Assembly: GCF_000820125.1 (NCBI RefSeq)
Contig: NZ_CDBY01000054.1
Coordinates: forward strand, 70,614-134,613
Reading direction: 5' to 3'
DNA length: 64,000 nucleotides
Source of the DNA: Aeromonas simiae
Lineage (GTDB): Bacteria > Pseudomonadota > Gammaproteobacteria > Enterobacterales > Aeromonadaceae
Shown here: in pieces, positions 50,578 through 58,997 of the stretch
Position numbering within the stretch: the first letter of the stretch is position 1
How the letters are laid out: every line of letters starts with the position of its first letter
The notes under the pieces: model-generated
Database searches by the model: none
What the model saw: only the letters and a program-made list of their open reading frames with translations
Told to the model about the DNA's origin: nothing
Translations under genes and position numbers: made by a program

Positions 50578-53151
50578 TTACTGGGCGCTCAGGGTGTAGG
50601 CCAGGGTCTGGTCGTTGAAGCGCACCACGTAGGCACCCACCACCGAGGTGGTGATGTCGGCGCCAGTCAGCTCGGCCACGCCATCTTTGTTGGTGTCGCC
50701 GTAGTTCTGGGTCCAGTCGCCCAAGACGTCGAACTTAAAGCGCTGGCCGCCGTTGGCATCACCGGCACCGGTGAAGTTGACGGTGGCCTGCCACAGGTGA
50801 TCGCCGACCAGGGTCATGGGGGTGGTGCCCCAGCTATTGGTGGTGCCGCGAATGTTCAGGCTGGCAAGGTTCTTGGCATAGCTCACCGTGACCGGGGTCA
50901 GGCTGTATTGCAGGGTCTGGTCATTGAAGCGTACGCGGTACTGGCCGGTGACTGTGGTGTAGATGTCGGCTCCGGTCTGCTCGGCCACGCCATCTTTGTT
51001 GGTGTCGCCGTAGTTCTGGGTCCAGTCGCCCTTGACGTCAAACTTGAAGCGCTGGTTGGCTTGACCGTCGAAGGTGACTAGGGCTTCCCACTGATTGTCG
51101 CCCACCAGGGTCATGGCCAGGGAGCCCCAGCTGTTGGGGGTGCCACGGAAGTTCAGGGTCGGCAATACGCTGGTGTAGCTGCCGTTGACATCGGTGACGT
51201 TGACGGTGGCGCTGGCGCTGGAGGTCAGCCCCTCGGCATCGGTCACGGTCACTGTGATGGTGCGGCTACCCAGGGTGTCGAACAGCACGGTCTCGGTCTT
51301 GGCGCTACCGCCGGTGGACCAGCTGTAGCTCACCACGCCGGCATCATCGCTGGAGGCCGAGGCGTCGAACACCACGCTGTCACCGAGCTTGACGCTGAGG
51401 GTCTTGGGCGAAATAGCGGCGACCGGGGCTTGGTTGCTGGTCAGCGGCGTGACGGTATAGCTCATGTCGCTCTCTTTGAGGGAGATGCGATAGGTGCCGG
51501 CACCGCTGACATAGATGTCCTTGGTGCTGCCCTTGTCGGCAATGCCGTCCCCTTCGTTGTCGCCGTAGTTTTCGGTCCAGTTGCCGAACACGTCGAACTT
51601 GAAGCGCTGGGCACCGGTGGCATCGCCGGCGCCGGTCAAGGTCACGGTGGCGGACCAGACGCGGTTGGCATCGACCGTCATGGCGGTGTTGCCCCAGGCG
51701 TTGTAAGTACCGCGGATGTTCATGCTGCTGAACTTGTTGCCCACGATGACACTGCTGCATGGGGTGGCCTTGGTGCAGCCCGCCACGATGGCGACGGCCT
51801 TCATGCCGGGCACATTGAGGCTGGCCTTGCCGCTGCCATCGACCGTGATGTAGCTGCCGCTGCAATAGCTGTCACCGCCAAGGATGTTGCAGTACTCGCC
51901 AGCCGGCAGGCCGGTCGGGACGGTGGCCACCAGGCTGCCGCTCTCGTTGTTGATGGCGACAAAGCCCTTGTCACCGCGACCGAAGGCGATCTGGTTGTTG
52001 CCGTTATCCCACCAGTTGCTGACCGGTTGGCCGTCGGTCTTGTTGTGGAACATGGCCATGTTCATGATGGTCGGGCGACGCTGTTCGCAGTTCCACTGGG
52101 CGTCGGTACAGGGGGTGCTGGAAGGCGCGCCCTTGTCGGTTTCGTACTTGCCCATGTCGGCGAAGCGGTAGCCCGACATCACCTGTTTCCAGCCATAGGG
52201 CCAGGCCATCATGAAGGTGTTGGCCAGTTCATAGCGGGCACCGTTCATGAAGGTGAGCATGCCGCCACCGCCGTGGCCGCGTTCGCGATCGTGGTTGACC
52301 ACGAAGACGAAGGCGCTGTTTGAGGGGAGCAGGCCCCAGCTCTCGCCCAGGGTCTTGAGGTTCTTGATCTGGCCGTTGAAGTTGGCGGCCAGATCGGTGC
52401 CGTATTTGAAGTCGGTGACCCTATCGATGTAGGTGTAGCGGTTGGGTTGGATATCGGGTGACTCGCCGCCGGCGCCGATCACTTCCAGATAGGCTTTGGG
52501 TGTGCCGGCCTTGTCGAGGATGGCCTTCACATCGGCAGGGGCCATGTGTTTGGCGGCATCGATACGAAAGCCCGCCACGCCCCAACCGAGCAGGGTCTTC
52601 ATGTAGGTGGCGATCTGATCCTGCACGTAGGAGGAGCCGGTGTTGAGATCCGGCATGCCATAGAGGGCGCCGTTCCAGACGTTGCTGCTGTCGCTGTAGG
52701 TGGTGATGTCACCGCTGTGGTGGAAGTCGTTGTAACCGAACTGGGGATACTGATACTGCCCCGAGTTGTAGCTGCTACCGCCGGTACCGGTACCGGTACC
52801 AGAGGCGAGCTGGTTAAAGACGGCATCGGCATAGACCTTGACCCCGGCTGCGTTACAGCGGGCGATCATGCTCTTGAGTTCGGCCTCACTGCCGCCGAAG
52901 CTGTTGAAATTCTTGAAGCTGACCGGTTGGTAGACGGTCCACCAGTACTCGCTCCCCTGCTTGTGTTCGGCCGGCGGCGTGATCTGTACTCCCCCGAATC
53001 CCTTGGGGCCGAGTACCTTCTCGCACTCGTTGGCGATGTCGTTGAACTTCCATTGGAACAGGTGGACCATGACGCCTTCGGCGGCGGCACTGTGGCTAAA
53101 TGAGCCCAGCACGGCGGCCAGCACGGCGGTTCGAAACAGTGTGCTTTGCAT
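50578..53151 (-). CDS. Secreted alpha-amylase, GH13 with PKD and three starch-binding-like repeats (copy 1)
   Basis: An 857-residue secreted amylase: signal peptide 1-24, then GH13 barrel with nucleophile Asp198 (FRIDAAKH), acid Glu223 (YLEVIG) and Asp288 (VNHDRERGHG), then domain C to about 460. After that come a beta-module repeat (about 474-568), a PKD domain (about 574-654) and two more repeats (about 665-755 and 763-855). Each repeat contains a Asp/Asn-rich loop such as YGDTNKDGVAE resembling a calcium site. The repeats resemble starch-binding modules; I cannot assign a CBM family. It is a close paralogue of the gene at 53486. Confidence 0.92.
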   Translation of the reverse strand: MQSTLFRTAVLAAVLGSFSHSAAAEGVMVHLFQWKFNDIANECEKVLGPKGFGGVQITPPAEHKQGSEYWWTVYQPVSFKNFNSFGGSEAELKSMIARCNAAGVKVYADAVFNQLASGTGTGTGGSSYNSGQYQYPQFGYNDFHHSGDITTYSDSSNVWNGALYGMPDLNTGSSYVQDQIATYMKTLLGWGVAGFRIDAAKHMAPADVKAILDKAGTPKAYLEVIGAGGESPDIQPNRYTYIDRVTDFKYGTDLAANFNGQIKNLKTLGESWGLLPSNSAFVFVVNHDRERGHGGGGMLTFMNGARYELANTFMMAWPYGWKQVMSGYRFADMGKYETDKGAPSSTPCTDAQWNCEQRRPTIMNMAMFHNKTDGQPVSNWWDNGNNQIAFGRGDKGFVAINNESGSLVATVPTGLPAGEYCNILGGDSYCSGSYITVDGSGKASLNVPGMKAVAIVAGCTKATPCSSVIVGNKFSSMNIRGTYNAWGNTAMTVDANRVWSATVTLTGAGDATGAQRFKFDVFGNWTENYGDNEGDGIADKGSTKDIYVSGAGTYRISLKESDMSYTVTPLTSNQAPVAAISPKTLSVKLGDSVVFDASASSDDAGVVSYSWSTGGSAKTETVLFDTLGSRTITVTVTDAEGLTSSASATVNVTDVNGSYTSVLPTLNFRGTPNSWGSLAMTLVGDNQWEALVTFDGQANQRFKFDVKGDWTQNYGDTNKDGVAEQTGADIYTTVTGQYRVRFNDQTLQYSLTPVTVSYAKNLASLNIRGTTNSWGTTPMTLVGDHLWQATVNFTGAGDANGGQRFKFDVLGDWTQNYGDTNKDGVAELTGADITTSVVGAYVVRFNDQTLAYTLSAQ

Positions 53152-53312
53152 GACGATTTTCCCTTCGACTTTGCTGTTATTGATTTATCACTGCATGAAT
53201 ATCGAACGAACTACGAACAACTCTCGTTCGGCTCAGTAGCATCAATGAAATTGACGAGGTTGAAAATTGAGCAGCTGGAATTAGTTGAGATCTGTGAATG
53301 AAAATGCTTTCA
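53152..53312 (-). promoter_or_regulatory. Control region of amylase copy 1 with LacI-type operator
   Basis: TGAAAATGCTTTCA (53299-53312) is a palindromic LacI-family-type operator about 148 bp upstream of the start. Closer in, CGAACG (53203-53208) and CGTTCG (53225-53230) form an inverted repeat around a conserved CTACGAACAAC. Both elements are kept at matching positions before the second copy. Confidence 0.5.
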
Positions 53313-53414
53313 ATCGGCTCTTTCTTGTGGGGGTATAGGAAAGTGCTGAATATTGCGTTTTGTCGCTATTACCCGTTGGGCATCTGATGAAAAGCATTCA
53401 GGCCGCATAAAAAA

Positions 53415-53442
53415 GGCCTCCTGCCCAGAGAGGGAGGAGGCC
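53415..53442 (-). terminator. Terminator after the upstream amylase gene
   Basis: GGCCTCCT (53415-53422) pairs with AGGAGGCC (53435-53442); on the minus strand a run of six T residues follows (53409-53414). Confidence 0.9.
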
Positions 53443-53485
53443 ATGTTATGGCGCTAGACTTGGGGTGTGGCCACCCCGATAGGCG

Positions 53486-56071
53486 TTACTGGGCGCTCAG
53501 GGTATAGGCCAGGGTCTGGTCGTTGAAGCGAACCAGATAGGAGCCGGTCACCGAGGTGGCGATGTCGGCGCCGGTGCGCTCGGCCACGCCATCCTTGTTG
53601 GTGTCACCGTAGTTCTCGGTCCAGTCGCCCTTGACGTCGAACTTGAAGCGCTGACCGCCGTTACCATCACCGGCACCGGTGAAGTTAACGGTGGCTTGCC
53701 ACAGGTGATCGCCGACCAGAGTCATGGGGGTGGTGCCCCAGTTGTTGGTGGTGCCACGCAGGTTCAGGCTGGCAAAGTTCTTGGCGTAGCTGGCGCTGAC
53801 CGGGCTCAGGCTGTACTGCATGGTCTGGTCGTTGAAGCGTACGCGGTACTGACCGGACACGTTGGTGAAGATGTCATCACCGGTCTGATCGGCGATGCCG
53901 TCCTTGTCGTTGTCACCGTAGTTGTGGCTCCAGTCGCCCTTGACGTCGAACTTGAAGCGCTGGTTCGCCTGACCGTTGAAGGTCACGACTGCTTCCCACA
54001 GGTTGTCACCCACCAGGGTCATGGCCTGATTGCCCCAGCTGTTGGGGGTGCCGCGGAAGTGCATGGTCTGGAAGACGCTGCTGTACTCGCCGTTGTCATC
54101 GGTGACGGTCACGGTAGCGCTGGCCTTGTCGGTCAGCCCTTCTGCGTCGGCGACGGTGACGGTGACGGTGACAGTTCCGATGCTATCGAACTGGACGGTT
54201 TCGGTCTTGCCGCTGCCGCCGGTGGACCAGCTGTAGCTTTCAATGCCTGAATCGTCGCTGGAGGCCGAGGCGTCAAACACCACACTTTCACCTACCTTGA
54301 CGCTGATATCCTTGGGCGAGATGGCCGCAACCGGGGCCTGGTTTTCATCCAGCGCCGTGATGCTGTAGCTCATGTCGCTCTCCTTGAGGGAGACGCGATA
54401 CTTGCCGGTGCCGTTGAAGAAGATGTCCTTCTGACTGTTCTTGTCAGCGATGTTATCCCCTTCGTTGTCGCCGTAGTTCTCAGTCCAGTTGCCAAACACG
54501 TCGAACTTGAAGCGTTGGGCCCCGGTGGTATCACCGGCACCGCTGAAGGTGACGATGGCAGACCAGACGCGATCCTCACTCACGGTCATCGGCGTGTTGC
54601 CCCAAGCGTTGTGAGTACCGCGCAGGTTCATGCTGGAGAACTTGTCGCTTCCAATGATGGGGCCATCACCGCTGCAAGGTGCATTCTTGGTGCAACCGGC
54701 CACGATGGCGGCGGCCTTCATGCCCGGCACGTTCAGGGTGGCCTTACCGCTGCCGTCGACCGTGATATAGGAGCCGCTGCAGTAGTCATTGCCGTTCAGG
54801 ATGTTGCAGTACTCGCCAGCCGGCAGGCCGGTCTGTACCGTGGCACTCAACTCGCGGTTTTCGTTGTTGATGGCGACAAAGCCCTTATCACCGCGGCCGA
54901 AGGCGATCTGGTTGTTGCCGTTATCCCACCAGTTGCTGACTGGCTGACCGTCGGTCTTGTTGTGGAACATGGCCATGTTCATGATGGTCGGGCGGCGCTG
55001 TTCGCAGTTCCACTGGTTGTCGGTACAGGGGGTGCTACGAGGACCGCTCTTATCGGTTTCGTACTCTGACATGTTCTCGATACGGTAACCCGACATCACC
55101 TGCTTCCAGCCATAGGGCCAAGCCATCATAAAGGTGTTAGCCAGGTTATAGCGGTCGCCGTGTTGCCATGCGGTGAGCATGCCGCCGCCGCCGTGGCCGC
55201 GTTCGCGGTCGTGGTTGACAACGAAAATAAAGGCCTTGTTGGAGGGGAGCAGGCCCCAGCCCTCGCCCAGCGTCTTGAGGTTTTTGATCTGGCCCTGGAA
55301 GTTGGCAGCCAGATCGGTGCCGTATTTGAAGTCAGTAACGGTATCGATATAGGTGTAGCGGTTGGGCTGGATATCGGCCGATTCACTGCTAGCTCCGATC
55401 ACCTCCAGATAGGCCTTGGGATTGCCAGCCTTGTCGAGGATCGCCTTGATATCGGCGGGCGGCATGTGCTTGGCCGCATCGATACGGAAGCCTGCGACGC
55501 CCCAGCCGACCAGGGTCTTCATGTAGGTGGCGATCTGCTCCTGCACGTAAGAGGACTCGGTCTTCATGTCCGGCATGCCGTAAAGGGCACCATTCCAGAC
55601 GTTGAAGCTGTCACTGTAACCCTTGATGTCGCCGTTGTGGTGGAAATCATTCGGGCCGAACTGGGGATACTGTTTATTGCCTGCGTGGTAGTAGCTGCCC
55701 CCGGTCCCGTTACCAAAATCGGCCGCCAGCTGGTTGAATACTGCATCGGCGTAAACTTTGACCCCTGCAGCGTTACAGCGGTTGATCATGCTCTTGAGCT
55801 CGGCCTCACTACCGCCGAAGCTGTTGAAATTTTTGAAGTTGATGGGTTGGTAGACCGACCACCAGACGTCACTGCGGTTCTTGTGCTCGGCAGGAGGGGT
55901 GATCTGCACTCCTCCAAACCCCTTGGGGCCGAGCACTTTCTCGCACTCGTTGGCGACGTCGTTGAACTTCCATTGGAACAGGTGAACCATGACACCTTCG
56001 GCCACTGCGTTGTAGCTGAATGAGCCCAGCGCGGCAGCCAGAATGGCGGTTCGAAACAGTGTGGTATGCAT
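53486..56071 (-). CDS. Secreted alpha-amylase, GH13 with PKD and three starch-binding-like repeats (copy 2)
   Basis: This 861-residue paralogue of the downstream amylase has the same order: signal peptide, GH13 barrel (FRIDAAKH, YLEVIG and VNHDRERGHG all intact), domain C, module, PKD (QAPVAAISPKDISVKVG...), module, module. The two proteins differ most in the barrel loop near residue 115-135 (ADFGNGTGGSYYHAGNKQ here) and the calcium-like loops. Both look functional. It is transcribed from its own control region and ends in its own terminator, so the two copies are independent units. It would hydrolyse extracellular starch or glycogen. Confidence 0.92.
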   Translation of the reverse strand: MHTTLFRTAILAAALGSFSYNAVAEGVMVHLFQWKFNDVANECEKVLGPKGFGGVQITPPAEHKNRSDVWWSVYQPINFKNFNSFGGSEAELKSMINRCNAAGVKVYADAVFNQLAADFGNGTGGSYYHAGNKQYPQFGPNDFHHNGDIKGYSDSFNVWNGALYGMPDMKTESSYVQEQIATYMKTLVGWGVAGFRIDAAKHMPPADIKAILDKAGNPKAYLEVIGASSESADIQPNRYTYIDTVTDFKYGTDLAANFQGQIKNLKTLGEGWGLLPSNKAFIFVVNHDRERGHGGGGMLTAWQHGDRYNLANTFMMAWPYGWKQVMSGYRIENMSEYETDKSGPRSTPCTDNQWNCEQRRPTIMNMAMFHNKTDGQPVSNWWDNGNNQIAFGRGDKGFVAINNENRELSATVQTGLPAGEYCNILNGNDYCSGSYITVDGSGKATLNVPGMKAAAIVAGCTKNAPCSGDGPIIGSDKFSSMNLRGTHNAWGNTPMTVSEDRVWSAIVTFSGAGDTTGAQRFKFDVFGNWTENYGDNEGDNIADKNSQKDIFFNGTGKYRVSLKESDMSYSITALDENQAPVAAISPKDISVKVGESVVFDASASSDDSGIESYSWSTGGSGKTETVQFDSIGTVTVTVTVADAEGLTDKASATVTVTDDNGEYSSVFQTMHFRGTPNSWGNQAMTLVGDNLWEAVVTFNGQANQRFKFDVKGDWSHNYGDNDKDGIADQTGDDIFTNVSGQYRVRFNDQTMQYSLSPVSASYAKNFASLNLRGTTNNWGTTPMTLVGDHLWQATVNFTGAGDGNGGQRFKFDVKGDWTENYGDTNKDGVAERTGADIATSVTGSYLVRFNDQTLAYTLSAQ

Positions 56072-56446
56072 GACGATTTTCCCTTCGACTCTGCTGTTGT
56101 TTGTTGGTGTATCACTGCCAAAATTTCGAACGGACTACGAACAACCCTCGTTCGGCTCAGCACCTTAATAAAAATCGTTTGCTAAGAAAATCAGATCGCG
56201 GTTATTTGTTGTGAAATGTGAATGAAAATGCTTTCAACGTCGGCGATCATGCGGGATCTCTGTCGAGTGACGAAGAGTTTTCAGACGAGCGTTGTCGGTG
56301 TGGGATGATGCACGCTTCGTGGAGACGATCCGTCGACAGGAGGTGACGCAGAGGGTGACAAAGTGCCACCGGTTTGGGTGAGGCGGCTTGGGGGGAATCG
56401 CCGTGGCGCCTAATATAAGCGGCCAATGAATCAGTGAGGTGCGGAT
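56072..56446 (-). promoter_or_regulatory. Control region of amylase copy 2 with LacI-type operator; divergent gap to ypfJ
   Basis: TGAAAATGCTTTCA (56223-56236) and the CGAACG/CGTTCG inverted repeat (56127-56132 and 56149-56154) match those before copy 1. AAGGGA precedes the start codon. The remaining part to 56446 carries no recognised gene and leads to ypfJ. Confidence 0.5.
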
Positions 56447-57295
56447 ATGCGGATGGACGATCGGCGCGAGAGCGCCAATGTGGAAGATCGCCGTGGACAG
56501 GGGGGCGGCCGCTCTGCGTTACCGCTGCGTGGCAAGGGCGGAATTGGGGTGCTGATCCTGGTGCTGGTGGCCGGTTATTACGGTATCGATCTGACGCCTC
56601 TGCTGGGCGGCGGGGCTCCGGGTCAGGTGCAGCAGCAGGCGATCTCGCCACAAGATGATGAGCTGGCGCGCTTTACCTCCAAGATCCTGGCTTCGACAGA
56701 AGACTCCTGGGAGAGCCTGTTTCGTCAGGCGGGCAAACAGTACCAAGCCCCCAAACTGGTGCTCTATCGTGGCGCGACCCGCACCGGCTGTGGCCAGGGG
56801 CAGGCGGTGATGGGGCCGTTCTACTGCCCGGCCGATCGCTCCGTCTACATCGATCTTTCGTTTTATCAGGAGATGCGCGACAAGCTGGGGGCGGGCGGTG
56901 ACTTTGCCCAAGGTTATGTGGTGGCACACGAGGTGGGCCACCATGTGCAGACCCTGCTCGGTATCGAACGTCAGGTACGTGAGCAGCAGCGCGGCCTGAG
57001 CCAGACGGCCCAGAACAAACTCTCGGTCAAGATGGAGCTGCAAGCCGACTGCTTTGCCGGGGTGTGGGGCCACTATATGGAGCGTGAGCAGGTTCTTGAG
57101 GGCGGAGATCTGCAAGATGCCCTCAACGCCGCCGAGGCGATCGGCGACGATCGCTTGCAGCAGCAGGCGCATGGGCGGGTGGTGCCGGACAGCTTCACCC
57201 ACGGCAGCTCGGCCCAGCGCTATGAGTGGTTCAAGCGTGGCTTTGACAGTGGCAAGCCCGAGGTGTGCAACACCTTTGCCAGCAAGGGAGCGTGA
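56447..57295 (+). CDS. ypfJ: Neutral zinc metallopeptidase YpfJ
   Basis: A 282-residue protein of the YpfJ/zinc_metallopeptidase family (PF04228). A charged N-terminus is followed by one membrane span (about residues 31-47), then an external domain with the zinc site HEVGHH (His161, Glu162, His165) and [15 protein letters not shown] holding the third-ligand region. It should be anchored in the inner membrane facing the periplasm. Substrate unknown. It is monocistronic, with a terminator at 57317-57343. Confidence 0.92.
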   Translation: MRMDDRRESANVEDRRGQGGGRSALPLRGKGGIGVLILVLVAGYYGIDLTPLLGGGAPGQVQQQAISPQDDELARFTSKILASTEDSWESLFRQAGKQYQAPKLVLYRGATRTGCGQGQAVMGPFYCPADRSVYIDLSFYQEMRDKLGAGGDFAQGYVVAHEVGHHVQTLLGIERQVREQQRGLSQTAQNKLSVKMELQADCFAGVWGHYMEREQVLEGGDLQDALNAAEAIGDDRLQQQAHGRVVPDSFTHGSSAQRYEWFKRGFDSGKPEVCNTFASKGA

Positions 57296-57316
57296 GGCCT
57301 CTTGTCACCGACCTGA

Positions 57317-57343
57317 AAACGGAGTCTGCGGACTCCGTTTTTT
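57317..57343 (+). terminator. Rho-independent terminator after ypfJ
   Basis: AAACGGAGTC pairs with GACTCCGTTT around TGCG and is followed by further T residues. Confidence 0.92.
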
Positions 57344-57462
57344 GTGGGATTCACACGGATGACCCCGGCAGGAGGGGCATTGTCTCCGGGTGGCGCATGG
57401 TGCCTCGCCCTGCCTCAAAAAAATTTGAGCCTATTGTGTGGGCATCGGATTGAGTCGCGTCA

Positions 57463-57483
57463 ACGCCATGGTTACCATGGCGT
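57463..57483. promoter_or_regulatory. Perfect 21-bp palindrome upstream of the cystine operon
   Basis: Ten-base arms (ACGCCATGGT and its exact complement) surround a single T, 103 bp before the desulfidase start. A second imperfect hairpin (GGCTTCAAC/GTTGAGCC, 57498-57517) and a GGGGC/GCCCC stem (57545-57559) follow in the same leader. The palindrome is a good operator candidate for a dimeric regulator. Confidence 0.5.
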
Positions 57484-57585
57484 GTATCAGCACCCATGGC
57501 TTCAACTTTTGTTGAGCCAAGGCCCTGTGGCCCCACAGAGTGCCGGGGCGCGGCGCCCCCATTACACGCAGAACACGAGAGCCCC

Positions 57586-58878
57586 ATGATGCAACAATGG
57601 TCCGATTTCATCGCGCTGCTCCGGCGCGAGGTAGTGCCCGCCCTCGGTTGTACCGAGCCCATGTCGGTCGCCTTGGCGGCGGCCAACTGCCGTCAGTTGC
57701 TGGGGGAAGAGCCGCAGCGGATGAGCGTCTGGGTCAGCGGCAACCTGTTTAAGAACGGCATGGGGGTCGGCGTGCCCGGCACCGGCATGATCGGCTTGTC
57801 GGTCGCGGCGGCCGTCGGCGCCGTAGGGGGCAACCCGCAAGGGGGGCTGGAGGTGCTCAAGTCCCTCACGCCGGAGCAAATTGCCCACGCCAAGACCCTG
57901 CTGCCGTCGATCTCGATCGATGTGAAGGCGGTGCCGGATGTGCTCTACGCCGAGGTGCTGGCCGAGGCTCATGGCCACACGGCGCGGGTCATTATCTGCA
58001 CCGATCACACCCGCATCACTTTGATGGAAAGAGATGGGGAGGTGCTGCTGCAACAAGACAGTGCCCCCGGCGTGCAGGTGCAGCCGGCTCAATCTCATCA
58101 ACCGGCCATGACCCTGCGCCAGATTGTCGAGTTTGCCCTAGCGGTGCCGCACGCCGAGATCGCCTTCATCCTGGAGGCGGCCCGTCTCAACCAGGCCCTT
58201 GCCGACGAGGGGTTGCAGGGTTATGGCCTGCGTATCGGCCAGATCTTGACGGAGCAGGTCGAGCGCAAGCTGCTCTCCGATGACCTGATGACGCTCGCCA
58301 TGCGCCTCGCCTCGGCCGCCTCGGATGCCCGCATGGATGGCGCCATGCTGCCGGCCATGTCCAACTCCGGCTCAGGCAACCAGGGAATTGCCGCCACCAT
58401 GCCGGTGGTGGCCGCCGCCCGCTTTCTCAAGGCCGATGACGAGCAGCTCACCCGCGCCCTGGTGATGAGCCACCTCATCGCCATCTACATCAAAACCTAC
58501 CAGAACAAGCTCTCGGCCCTGTGCGCAGCCAGTACCGCCGCCATGGGGGCCGGCGCCGCCATCACCTGGCTGCTCGGCGGTCAGTACGAGCAGATCAGTC
58601 ACTGCATCAACAACATGATCGGCGACGTTTCCGGTATCATCTGCGACGGTGCCGGCAGCGCCTGCTCGATGAAGGTCTCCACCTCCACCTCGGCGGCGGT
58701 GAAATCCTCCCTGCTTGCCATCAACAACCTGCGGGTAACCCAGAGCGAGGGGATAGTGGAAGAGGATGTGGACAAGACCATTGCCAACCTGGGGCGGCTC
58801 TCCCGGGAGGGGATGCTCGACACCGACATCGAAATCATCAACATCATGCGGACCAAGCAGAAAGGCCACACCTCATGA
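57586..58878 (+). CDS. cyuA: L-cysteine desulfidase CyuA (YhaM, UPF0597 family)
   Basis: This 430-residue [4Fe-4S] enzyme breaks L-cysteine into pyruvate, ammonia and sulfide. The catalytic Cys is in PALGCTEPMSVALA near the start. Cluster ligands are expected at the Cys in LSALCAAS and the CX6C pair in ICDGAGSACSMKVSTS. Length matches E. coli YhaM/CyuA (436). The start at 57586 gives MMQQWSDF; GAGA is a modest ribosome-binding site. It heads an operon with a cystine transporter and a disulfide reductase. Confidence 0.9.
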   Translation: MMQQWSDFIALLRREVVPALGCTEPMSVALAAANCRQLLGEEPQRMSVWVSGNLFKNGMGVGVPGTGMIGLSVAAAVGAVGGNPQGGLEVLKSLTPEQIAHAKTLLPSISIDVKAVPDVLYAEVLAEAHGHTARVIICTDHTRITLMERDGEVLLQQDSAPGVQVQPAQSHQPAMTLRQIVEFALAVPHAEIAFILEAARLNQALADEGLQGYGLRIGQILTEQVERKLLSDDLMTLAMRLASAASDARMDGAMLPAMSNSGSGNQGIAATMPVVAAARFLKADDEQLTRALVMSHLIAIYIKTYQNKLSALCAASTAAMGAGAAITWLLGGQYEQISHCINNMIGDVSGIICDGAGSACSMKVSTSTSAAVKSSLLAINNLRVTQSEGIVEEDVDKTIANLGRLSREGMLDTDIEIINIMRTKQKGHTS

Positions 58879-58997
58879 TGGCGGGCGGCCAGTCCGCCCC
58901 GCGCTTTCAGGCGGATCTCCGCCGATGACAACCACCGACGCCCGTTGCCACGGGCGTCTCTCATTACGGGCACAACCCGTTTCTTAGGGGACAAACC

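Noticed and set aside
51430..55069. Plus-strand open frames opposite the amylases
   Set aside because: They are antisense shadows; similar frames appear in both copies only because the amylase sequences are duplicated.
57586..58878. Serine dehydratase alpha-chain
   Set aside because: There is distant superfamily similarity, but the ALGCTEP start, length and cluster-Cys pattern match the UPF0597/CyuA cysteine desulfidase.
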